Positions 4,758 to 11,317 of a stretch of 12,680 nucleotides of DNA are shown here, piece after piece. The notes below the pieces were generated by a model. The model saw nothing but the letters and a program-made list of their open reading frames with translations. It was not told the origin of the DNA and did not search any database. The DNA comes from Lentisphaerota bacterium. Lineage in GTDB: Bacteria; Verrucomicrobiota; Kiritimatiellia; JAAZAB01. Each line of letters starts with the position of its first letter. Position 1 is the first letter of the stretch. Position numbers and translations under genes: made by a program. The DNA lies in NCBI GenBank assembly GCA_016182435.1, contig JACPGN010000079.1:1-12680 (forward strand), written 5' to 3'.

Positions 4758-6733
4758 GCTGGCTTCCGTTTCTCATTGGCTTGGAGAGAGTGCTCGATAG
4801 CTTTAATCAGCTTCAAAAGCTTCCGGCCGTCGTTGATCAGGTTATTCAATTCAGCCCGTGTTGAAAAGCCGGCATTGAAATAATGTTCAAAGAGGCGGCT
4901 TAGCTCCTCGGCCAAATGCTGAGGCACGCCGGCTTTGGTCAACAAGTGCCGGGCATCCTCCGGGGTAAGCCCAGCACTGGAAACCTCCAGCCGCTCGCCC
5001 AGGTATTGACGGATGACGGCACAGACCAGATTGGCGGTGGAAGAATCCCGCGAAACGCGGGACAAGTCCCGCGCGGCGCGTGACTTCTCCGCTACACCCG
5101 ACTTGATCGCCGCGTTGAGCCGCTGCTGGGCATGCGCGCAAGAGAGTTGCCGCCGCCGGGCGGCCTTGTATTTTTCGCTATGCTCCTGGTAAAAGCGGAT
5201 TATCAGGCCGATCAGGAATAAGCCGGGTCCGGCCCCGGCCACTGTCAACCAGGCCGGGTGGCCCAGCAGCTCGGCCGGCTCCGCGCCCGCGGCGCCATTG
5301 CGCGCCGCCGCGATTTTGCGGGTGCGCTCATCGTCTTTCCTGGCTGCCTCTTGCAGGCGATTGGTGTCGCCCAAAATCTCCGAAGCCGTAACTTCCGTGC
5401 TGCGTTTAACCGCCAGCGGGATCGGGTCGGTCGCGATGGTTTTGTAACTGCGGCTTTGGACATCATAATAGGCTACTTCAATCGGCGGCACCTGGAATGC
5501 TCCGGCGCGCGTCGGTCGCAGAGTGTAAATATACTGACAGGTCGTGTCCCGTTTAATCGTTTGCACGGTGTTATCGTAGACCATGAAATGCGTAAGCAGG
5601 TTGGTTTGCAGCGCTAACTTCGGCGGCAGCATTTTGTCAAAGCGCACTTGCCCGGTTAGTTCCAGCGTCAGTTTCAGAGGATCGCCCACGGAACAGGTGG
5701 TTGTGTCTAAGCTGGCTTTGGCCGCGAGGTTGCTGCCGATGGCGCCGGTAAAGCTGCCGGGGCGACCTTGCTCGGGCGGCGGAATTACCCGCACCGTGCA
5801 GGCCGGGCCGACCGCAAAAATGGCCATACCGTGGATTTGGCCTGAGTCGTCCGGCGCGACCGGCGCGGACCCCTTGAAGACCGCCGGGCCGAACACATAG
5901 TTGCCCTCATCCTTGGGAGTATAGGGAAGAGTAAGATAATATTCCACATAATTGTTTCCGTCCTGCCGAACCATACGCCGGGGAAACGCGAACACGGCCC
6001 GCCGGCGGCCGCCCGGCAAGAAGCTGCCGAAATCAAACAAATCGGGCTGGCGTGTATAATCGTTGATGGCGAACCCCGGCCGGTTATTCGGGAGCAGCAT
6101 GTTATTCAAGAGCCGCCCGAGGTCGGGTCCGGCAGGTCCGCCAATGCCTTCCAGCTCCAGCCACGGAATGGTCAGGTGCGGGGGATTATCGGGGAAAATC
6201 GGCTCGGCTTCGGCCAGCTTGTCCGGCAAGCACTTGATTTGCACGGTGAGCGTAATCTCAAACGGCTCGTCAATCAGCACCGTCTCGCGGGAGGAGGTGA
6301 TGGCCAGCTTGACTAACTCCTGTTTTGCGATATCAGTGACGGTTACTACAGGTCCTTCGGTCGCGTAGGGAAGACCGTTCACGGTGACAGTAACGGGTCC
6401 GGCCCGGAAAGGCCCGGCGACCAAGGGGGTCATTTCGTAATTGATGATCACACCGGAAAACTCCTGGCGGGTCATCTGGCCGTTCACAAAACTGATGCTG
6501 AACTTACTGATGTTCTGCTGGCCCAGATTGCGGACCTTGACGTTCTTGATCTGGGAAAGGTCGGGCTCGGCCGCGCTCACCCCCGCGACGTTGACTTGCA
6601 GAATAAACGATTCGCCAAGGTAGAGCTGGCTGCGGTTGGCCTCAGCTTTTACGGTTATCTCATCGGCCGCCAGCGGCAGAACGGCAAAAAGCCCAAGGAA
6701 AATCGCCGCCATTTTCTTTACAAAGAATTGCAT
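4754..6733 (-). CDS. batD: BatD family exported beta-rich membrane protein
   Basis: From the ATG at 6733 the protein has 659 aa. It starts with a signal peptide (MQFFVKKMAAIFLGLFAVLP, cleavage likely after LAA), followed directly by EITVKAEANRSQLYLGESF, the usual opening of BatD (oxygen-tolerance, COG-type) proteins. Several Ig-like beta domains follow: about 24-140, 141-315 with LIDEPFEITLTVQI, and 335-445 with SVGDPLKLTLELTG. There is one membrane helix (494-513), then a cytoplasmic helical domain (520-659). The ORF is open upstream for 111 more codons, but that part is palindromic intergenic DNA and would bury the signal peptide. No clear Shine-Dalgarno sequence precedes the chosen start. 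DLSRVSRD (556-563) is encoded by a palindromic repeat. The gene lies between the BatB-BatC fusion and BatE, as in standard bat operons. Confidence 0.88.
   Translation of the reverse strand: MQFFVKKMAAIFLGLFAVLPLAADEITVKAEANRSQLYLGESFILQVNVAGVSAAEPDLSQIKNVKVRNLGQQNISKFSISFVNGQMTRQEFSGVIINYEMTPLVAGPFRAGPVTVTVNGLPYATEGPVVTVTDIAKQELVKLAITSSRETVLIDEPFEITLTVQIKCLPDKLAEAEPIFPDNPPHLTIPWLELEGIGGPAGPDLGRLLNNMLLPNNRPGFAINDYTRQPDLFDFGSFLPGGRRRAVFAFPRRMVRQDGNNYVEYYLTLPYTPKDEGNYVFGPAVFKGSAPVAPDDSGQIHGMAIFAVGPACTVRVIPPPEQGRPGSFTGAIGSNLAAKASLDTTTCSVGDPLKLTLELTGQVRFDKMLPPKLALQTNLLTHFMVYDNTVQTIKRDTTCQYIYTLRPTRAGAFQVPPIEVAYYDVQSRSYKTIATDPIPLAVKRSTEVTASEILGDTNRLQEAARKDDERTRKIAAARNGAAGAEPAELLGHPAWLTVAGAGPGLFLIGLIIRFYQEHSEKYKAARRRQLSCAHAQQRLNAAIKSGVAEKSRAARDLSRVSRDSSTANLVCAVIRQYLGERLEVSSAGLTPEDARHLLTKAGVPQHLAEELSRLFEHYFNAGFSTRAELNNLINDGRKLLKLIKAIEHSLQANEKRKPA
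5046..5068 (-). repeat. In-frame palindromic repeat, copy A (in batD)
   Basis: TCCCGCG (5046-5052), AAA, CGCGGGA (5056-5062), then CAAGTC. On the coding strand it starts exactly with the Asp556 codon and encodes DLSRVSRD. It matches copy B at 7561-7583 in 22 of 23 bases. A second GC palindrome (GTCCCGCG/CGCGTGAC type) adjoins it at 5066-5084. Confidence 0.8.
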
Positions 6734-6771
6734 TGGAACTTGAACATATATAACCGGTGCCGGGGTGTCAA

Positions 6772-6890
6772 TCGGCCTCGGTCTGGTTGGTGTGTCCCGG
6801 GCCCATGAGGCCGACGTCATACTATGACGTCCTACAGAGGCCAGCGCCATCCCTCCCGATGCAGAACAAGGGACTGCATCGGGATGGCGC
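6772..6890. repeat. Palindromes upstream of batD
   Basis: Three structures are seen: TCGGCCTC (6772-6779) against GAGGCCGA (6807-6814); a nearly loopless palindrome GACGTCATA/TATGACGTC (6813-6831, one central base); and a long hairpin with TCCCGATGCAG (6854-6864) pairing CTGCATCGGGA (6874-6884), extended by GCGCCAT (6844-6850) with ATGGCGC (6884-6890). With the neighbouring direct repeats they fill almost the whole 292-nt gap between the fusion gene and batD. No gene is visible there. Confidence 0.75.
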
Positions 6891-6907
6891 CCTAAAGTGA
6901 TGTATCC

Positions 6908-7017
6908 ACGTGCAACGCGCTTCTGTAGTGCGTCACAGTGTGGCGCGGTTCTATCACACTTTATAAAGTGTGATATGACGTGCAACGAGCTTCTGTAGCG
7001 CGTCACAGTGTGACGCG
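6908..7017. repeat. Pair of 40-bp direct repeats around a 24-bp perfect palindrome
   Basis: The units at 6908-6947 and 6978-7017 match in 37 of 40 positions; both begin ACGTGCAACG. Between them, 6952-6975 is a perfect 24-bp palindrome with arms beginning TATCACACTT. Each 40-bp unit ends in its own hairpin, perfect in the second (CGCGTCACA/TGTGACGCG) and with one mismatch in the first. The array begins 9 nt after the stop of the BatB-BatC gene on the transcribed strand. Confidence 0.8.
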
Positions 7018-7025
7018 TCCTATTT

Positions 7026-10004
7026 CTACCAGTCCTTCTCCACCGGCGATGGCGGGATATAAGCATCCGGCCGGCGTTCCTCGCGGTGTTCCTTGTCCCG
7101 TTGCTGGGCTTTTTCCAGGAGCGCGCGCGCCTGTTCAGGAGTCATGGTCTTGTCCTTGTCCGGTTCCGCGCTCTGTTGCTCCTCCCGCGGTTGAGGCTGA
7201 TGCGGCTGCTCCTCCGGCGGTTGCGGCTGAGATTCTTTTGGCTGGGGAGGCGGTTGCGGCGCAGTCTCTTGTTGTTGCGACTGTTGCTGCTGCTGATCTT
7301 GGGGGGACTGTTCCTGCTGTTGATTTTGCTCCTGCTCCTGCGGTTGCTGGTCTTGCTTCTTCGGCAGCAGCTTTTCGATTTCTTTCAAGAGCTCATACGC
7401 CTTACGTTGGTCGGGTAGGGCTGCCGTGAGGTTAGTTCCTCCAATAGCTTTAAGCGCCCGGCCTTGCAAAGTGACAGCCTCGCGCGCCAGCGCCAGAATG
7501 TTCGTGCGCGTTTCCGCCGTGATTTCCTGCTGGTTTTCCAACGCGTTGGTCATAGCCATTTCCCGCGAAGCGCGGGACAAGTCCGGTGAGCGGTTGGTTG
7601 ACACGAGGCCGGCATGTTGAGGCGCCGAGCCGCCTGGCGGAACCGCCTGGGAGAAGCGCTCGATGAACTCTCCGGTCAACGCCTGGGCTTCGCTCTGCTG
7701 ATAACGGATGACCGGCAATTCAACTTCCGCGGCGCGGGTCAGAACCGAGGTCGTCAGGGCAATTGCGTTGGTCTGGCGCCAGATATCCTCGCGAAGCAAC
7801 TGCGGAAAACCAGCCAGGCCTTTCCACAGCGAATAAATGCCGGACTCTGAAGTCATGGCTTCTCGGTAGGCCTCGGGTTCCAGGTTGCGCAGACTTTCCG
7901 TGGCCTGCTGCATGAGTGTCCGTAGAGCCTCAAGGTGCTGTTCAACCTGCTGGGTTTGCGGCGCAGCGGAAGTGGCGGCTGGAGCTTGGTGGGCCGCTGC
8001 CTCGGCCAGTCGAGCTTTCAAGGGAATCAGCAAATCGGCGTTATCCCGCTCCTCTTTGCTCAAGCTCTCCAGTTGACCGATCCGGGAAGGCGCGTTGTTG
8101 GTCAGGGCCGGGCGCAAGCCCTCAATCAACCGGCGTTGATTCACCAGCATCATATCGGCCAACTGCGCCGGCGGAGTTCCCTGGTAGCGCTCCAACAGTG
8201 ATTTGATTTTAGCCTCCTCGCGGGCGGCGGGCAGGAGGTTGCTGACTACGCACAAATTAGCCCGCGCGGCTTCATCCTGCGTGTTAAGGCGCAAGGCCTG
8301 CTGAAAGGCCTGTCCGGCGCGTTCCAGCATTTTGGGGCGTGTATCCGGCGGCAGATTGGTTCCGGCGGCTTGGGCTTGTTCGGCCAGTTGAAACGCCGCG
8401 CAGCCGGAATTGTAGCTGGCCGCCGCGGAATCGGAAATTGGGGTCATGGTCAACTCGCTGAATTTTTCGGCGGCCGCCTGATATTGACCCGCCCGGTAGA
8501 GCGCGCAGGCGGCATTGAAGCTGCAATTATTTTGCAGAGCCGGAGTCTGGCCTTGAGCGGCCTGCAAATAGGCTTCAGAGGCTTCCTGATATTTTCCAAG
8601 CCAATACAGCTTTTGGGCGCGCCGGGCGCCGGCGCGGCCAACGGCTTCGGGCTTGACCGGCGTGAGGTTGGTTGACGAAACGTTTACGGATTGAATATTC
8701 GTCCGATCCGCGCCGGACGCCTGAACCGGATTTGTGGCGGGGAGCGCCGTCAAGGCCTGAGCCTGTGCCAGGTCAACGGTCAACGACCACGCTAGGAATG
8801 CGGCGACGGAGCCCGTCGCCCTCCAGAGGGATGGATTATGGAGGGCGGTCGGCTCGACCGCCGGCATGCGGAATCGGCGGCAGAGCCCGTCGCCCTCCCT
8901 GGGAGGTGATGTCTTGTATGGAGGGCGGACCTCCGTGTCCGCCGCGCCGGCGGCTCGCGCGGCCTTTAGTGTTTGACTATCAGATTGGGCCGGAGACTTT
9001 TTCCGAGCGCCAAGCCGTCCTTTACTCAGCAGGGCGCCCGCCAGGAAGGCCAACACGGCGGGCAAGAGAAAGAGCTGGTAGCGCTCAACATATTGGCGCC
9101 GGATCGTCTCGGCGATGTCGCGCGCGGCGAGCTTGCTCAAGTGATCGCGGTAGAGCGCGCCGAGTTTGACATTAGCCGTGCCGACCGGCACGTAGGCGCC
9201 TCCGGTGATTTCAGCGATGGATTTCAGCGTCTCATGCTGGAGCCGGGTTACTACAGCCTGGCCCTGGTAGGTCATGAAATCGCGCGGGCGTGTTGAGCTG
9301 GGGATTTTAGCGCCCTGCGGGTCGCCCAGCCCGACGGTAAAAATGGCGACGCTTTTTTTCCGGGCGACTTCGGCCATGGCCTTGGCCCGGCCGGCCAAGT
9401 CCTCGCCATCGGAAATCAGAATAATGGCCTGGTAGGCGCCGGCGTCGCTTTCAAAGGCGTCCAGGGCCTTGGCAATGGCATCCCCGATATCAGTTTCGCC
9501 CCGTGGTGCCGAGTCCGGCGAAACATCGGCCAGAGTCTGCTCAAGATAAGCATAGTCGGTAGTCAGCGGGCAAAGCTGAACGGCCTTGCCGCGGAAAACG
9601 ATCAGGGCGGCGCGGTCGCCGCGCAGCTCGCGCAGCAAATCCTGGATATCGGTCTTAGCCCGCTGGAGGCGGTTGGGGTGAACGTCCTGGGCCAGCATGG
9701 AACGCGAGACATCGAGCGCGATGGTCAGATCGCGGCCGCGCTGCAGGACCGTTTCCGTGCGCAGGCCCCATTGCGGCCGGGCCGCGGCAATCAGGGCCAG
9801 CGCGAAGCCGAGCAGTACCAAGGCCCATTGCCAGTAAAAAAGAGCGGCTTGGGGCGCGGGAGCAAGTTTCGGACGCATGACCGGCGATAGAAACCGCTCC
9901 AGCGCTCTGGCCCGGCGCCGCCGGGCCGCCAGAGCGATAATGCCCAGGGCCGGCACGAGCCAGAGCAAAACGAGCAGCCAGGGATTAACGAATTGAATCT
10001 GCAT
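7026..10004 (-). CDS. batB: BatB VWA protein fused to a BatC-type TPR protein
   Basis: One uninterrupted 992-aa frame joins proteins that are normally separate. Residues 1-330 are BatB: N-terminus MQIQFVNPWLLVLLWLVP, membrane helices at about 8-27 and 60-76, a VWA domain with MIDAS motif DVSRS (98-102), GETDIGD (169-175) and ISDGED (197-202), and a third helix at 311-328. Residues 354-401 are encoded by two tandem palindromic repeats. A signal-peptide-like stretch follows (395-417, AAFLAWSLTVDLAQAQA). Then come TPR-like helices (about 455-600), a long helical region (600-880) containing DLSRASRE (808-815), a Gln/Pro/Glu-rich stretch (883-945), and a BatC-type end, PVEKDW. The start at 10004 is chosen over upstream GTGs because BatB proteins begin this way. 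The positive-inside rule puts the linker in the cytoplasm and VWA and TPR outside. Internal initiation at ATG 8867 or cleavage after AQA could still give two proteins. Confidence 0.82.
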   Translation of the reverse strand: MQIQFVNPWLLVLLWLVPALGIIALAARRRRARALERFLSPVMRPKLAPAPQAALFYWQWALVLLGFALALIAAARPQWGLRTETVLQRGRDLTIALDVSRSMLAQDVHPNRLQRAKTDIQDLLRELRGDRAALIVFRGKAVQLCPLTTDYAYLEQTLADVSPDSAPRGETDIGDAIAKALDAFESDAGAYQAIILISDGEDLAGRAKAMAEVARKKSVAIFTVGLGDPQGAKIPSSTRPRDFMTYQGQAVVTRLQHETLKSIAEITGGAYVPVGTANVKLGALYRDHLSKLAARDIAETIRRQYVERYQLFLLPAVLAFLAGALLSKGRLGARKKSPAQSDSQTLKAARAAGAADTEVRPPYKTSPPREGDGLCRRFRMPAVEPTALHNPSLWRATGSVAAFLAWSLTVDLAQAQALTALPATNPVQASGADRTNIQSVNVSSTNLTPVKPEAVGRAGARRAQKLYWLGKYQEASEAYLQAAQGQTPALQNNCSFNAACALYRAGQYQAAAEKFSELTMTPISDSAAASYNSGCAAFQLAEQAQAAGTNLPPDTRPKMLERAGQAFQQALRLNTQDEAARANLCVVSNLLPAAREEAKIKSLLERYQGTPPAQLADMMLVNQRRLIEGLRPALTNNAPSRIGQLESLSKEERDNADLLIPLKARLAEAAAHQAPAATSAAPQTQQVEQHLEALRTLMQQATESLRNLEPEAYREAMTSESGIYSLWKGLAGFPQLLREDIWRQTNAIALTTSVLTRAAEVELPVIRYQQSEAQALTGEFIERFSQAVPPGGSAPQHAGLVSTNRSPDLSRASREMAMTNALENQQEITAETRTNILALAREAVTLQGRALKAIGGTNLTAALPDQRKAYELLKEIEKLLPKKQDQQPQEQEQNQQQEQSPQDQQQQQSQQQETAPQPPPQPKESQPQPPEEQPHQPQPREEQQSAEPDKDKTMTPEQARALLEKAQQRDKEHREERRPDAYIPPSPVEKDW
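7170..7358 (-). other. Low-complexity Gln/Pro/Glu-rich coding segment
   Basis: Glutamine runs such as QDQQQQQSQQQ and proline/glutamate alternations occupy residues about 883-945 of the fusion protein, encoded by CAG/CAA-rich DNA. Such linkers are typical before the C-terminus of BatC-type proteins. The reverse frame gives a Leu-rich spurious ORF. Length variation by slippage is plausible. Confidence 0.75.
7561..7583 (-). repeat. In-frame palindromic repeat, copy B (in the BatB-BatC fusion)
   Basis: TCCCGCG (7561-7567), AAG, CGCGGGA (7571-7577), then CAAGTC. It is identical to copy A except for one base, in the same orientation and reading frame, beginning at the Asp808 codon and encoding DLSRASRE. 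Confidence 0.8.
8802..8943 (-). repeat. Two tandem palindromic units forming the BatB-BatC linker
   Basis: Unit 1 (8802-8862) contains GGCGACGG/CCGTCGCC (8802-8820), GCCCTCCA/TGGAGGGC (8818-8846) and GGCGGTCG/CGACCGCC (8844-8862). Unit 2 (8876-8943) repeats the order: the core AGAGCCCGTCGCCCTCC, TATGGAGGGCGG, and GGCGGAC/GTCCGCC (8924-8943). The shared words GAGCCCGTCGCCCTCC and ATGGAGGGCGG show they are copies of one element of about 65 bp. Both stay open in the coding frame and encode residues about 354-401. Confidence 0.75.
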
Positions 10005-10017
10005 TTTGTAATTACTC

Positions 10018-10095
10018 ACCACGGATTACACGGATGGCACTGATATGGAATTTGGGCCGGCTTTTCCCATCCGTGTTATCAGTGTAATCAGTGGT
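10018..10095. repeat. Inverted repeat of CACGGAT-type units before batB
   Basis: ACCACGGATTACACGGAT (from 10018) is the imperfect complement of the 3' arm ending ...GTGTAATCAGTGGT at 10095; both arms are about 28 nt on a common axis and are built of short ACACNGAT-like words. It occupies most of the 122-nt gap between batA and batB, overlapping the weak batB upstream region. A small hairpin CGGGC/GCCCG (10111-10124) lies next to the batA stop. Confidence 0.65.
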
Positions 10096-10126
10096 TGATT
10101 TTTTGGGTTTCGGGCCCAAGCCCGCC

Positions 10127-11161
10127 TTAAATAATTTCCCGGCGGGCAGTCATATTCAGCGAAGTTGCCGCGAGGAGCGCCAGCAATCCGGGCAAAAGGA
10201 ACCGGGAAAATAATTCCGTGTACTGGTTGTAGATCTCCTGGCGGATACTGGTTTTTTCAAGTTTATCAATGTCGGCAAAAGCCCGGGCCAGGCCCTTGGG
10301 GTCGCGGACGTTGAAATACTGCGCGAGAGTAGTGGAGGCAATGCGGCGCAGCAGGTCTTCATCAATCCGGACTTCGGCGTATTGAATGACGTTCCGGCCG
10401 AAGACGTCGCGAACCATGAACGGCGCGCGGCCGTTGGAGCCCACGCCGATGGTGTAGACCTTGATCCCCAGCGCCTTGGCGGCCTTGATGGCCTCGTCCG
10501 GCTTGATAATTCCGGTGTTGGATTCGCCGTCGCTCAAGAGCACGATGATTTTTGATTTGATCTCGGATTTTTCCAACCGGGCGCAGGCGGTGGCCATAGC
10601 ATCGCCGATGGCGGTCAGCAGCTCTTCCTGATTGGCCAATTGCCCGTTGGCGTCCAGCGCCGGCTTGGGGATCTGGACTCCCTTTAGGACGTGCCGCAGC
10701 GCGCTGTGGTCAATGGTCAGCGGCACACGGCTGGTGGCATAGCCGCCGAAGGTTACCAGGCCGATAAGATCATCGGGGCGCTTAGCGATGAACTGGTTGA
10801 ACGTTTCCTTGACCACGTCTAAGCGCGTGCGCACGGCATCGCGCGTGGAAAAATCCAATGCCTCCATTGAGCCGGAAACGTCCACCACCATCTGGATGGC
10901 GATAGCGTCGGCCTGCCGGGCGGTCCTGGCGAACACGGTTTGCGGGCGGGCCAGGGCAATGATGGCCAGGAGCGCGCCGGCCAGGAAGAGCGCCGGCGCG
11001 ACCACGAGCGCGGCCGTTCGCCAACTCCAGGGCGCGGTTCGAAGGCGATGGGTAGGGGCGAAGAGAATAGCCTGGCTTCGGCGGCGCGCGAGCACCGCCC
11101 AGGCGGCCGCAGCGAGCGGAATCAGCAGCAGCAAATAATATGGATCGGCAAACCGGAACAT
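10127..11161 (-). CDS. batA: BatA, VWA-domain membrane protein
   Basis: This 344-aa protein has the standard BatA layout: N-terminus MFRFADPYYLLLLIPLAAAA with membrane helices at about 7-25 and 50-71, then ARPQ just after the second helix, a VWA domain (about 87-300), and a C-terminal helix (318-335). The metal-ion-dependent adhesion site is intact: DVSGS at 94-98, Thr183 in LLTAIGDA, and Asp211 in LLSDGES. The arrangement predicts the VWA domain on the outer face of the membrane with a short cytoplasmic tail. A stretch around IPKPALDANGQLANQEEL (164-181) is somewhat longer than usual before the conserved TAIGDA. It is followed after 122 nt by batB and preceded by the DUF4381-like gene. The start is supported by AGG 7 nt upstream, a weak site. 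Identification is firm at family level; the in vivo ligand is unknown. Confidence 0.9.
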   Translation of the reverse strand: MFRFADPYYLLLLIPLAAAAWAVLARRRSQAILFAPTHRLRTAPWSWRTAALVVAPALFLAGALLAIIALARPQTVFARTARQADAIAIQMVVDVSGSMEALDFSTRDAVRTRLDVVKETFNQFIAKRPDDLIGLVTFGGYATSRVPLTIDHSALRHVLKGVQIPKPALDANGQLANQEELLTAIGDAMATACARLEKSEIKSKIIVLLSDGESNTGIIKPDEAIKAAKALGIKVYTIGVGSNGRAPFMVRDVFGRNVIQYAEVRIDEDLLRRIASTTLAQYFNVRDPKGLARAFADIDKLEKTSIRQEIYNQYTELFSRFLLPGLLALLAATSLNMTARREII

Positions 11162-11198
11162 GGTGAACCTGTAAATCTAAGCATAGGAATTTCAAAGT

Positions 11199-11246
11199 TG
11201 TAGCCGGGGTCGCCGACCCGGACCGGCCTCAGCGAGGCCGGCTACA
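11199..11246. repeat. Cruciform-type repeat between the DUF4381-like gene and batA
   Basis: The outer stem TGTAGCC (11199-11205) pairs GGCTACA (11240-11246) and encloses two inner hairpins, GGGTC/GACCC (11207-11219) and CCGGCCT/AGGCCGG (11223-11241). The inner right arm shares bases with the outer stem. The TGTAG...CTACA frame resembles the middle stem at 4034-4057. It sits 38 nt upstream of the batA start. Confidence 0.75.
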
Positions 11247-11252
11247 GTTTTT

Positions 11253-11271
11253 AGTTGCCGAAGGCCTAATT
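11253..11271 (+). repeat. Short dispersed repeat, copy 2
   Basis: AGTTGCCGAAGGCCTAATT is the partner of the copy at 1785-1802, with one extra G. Downstream, CTTCGCCAAGGCTTCGCAGG (11291-11310) resembles the reverse complement of the fifth hairpin at 3061-3087 (CTTCGCCAGAGGCTACGCAG), so two repeat families are shared between these distant gaps. Confidence 0.55.
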
Positions 11272-11317
11272 AAATGTCAGTTGTCCCTACTTCGCCAAGG
11301 CTTCGCAGGGCAAGCCG

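Noticed and set aside
6908..7017. Two direct repeats as a possible CRISPR array
   Set aside because: Only two units, the spacer is itself a perfect palindrome, no cas genes nearby, and each unit ends in a different-quality hairpin.
6734..7066. N-terminal extension of batD (the frame is open for 111 codons upstream of 6733)
   Set aside because: The extension is encoded by direct repeats and palindromes, is Arg/His-rich and unlike BatD, overlaps the preceding gene, and would bury a clear signal peptide.
7086..7418. Leu-rich plus-strand ORF that looks like a membrane protein
   Set aside because: It is the reverse reading of the Gln/Glu-coding low-complexity segment; poly-Leu arises from CTG/CTC complement codons.
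8802..8943. BatB-BatC fusion as a simple sequencing frameshift
   Set aside because: The frame is open through both repeat copies and both flanks without any sign of a frame change, so a single error would not explain it; read-level checking is still listed under findings.
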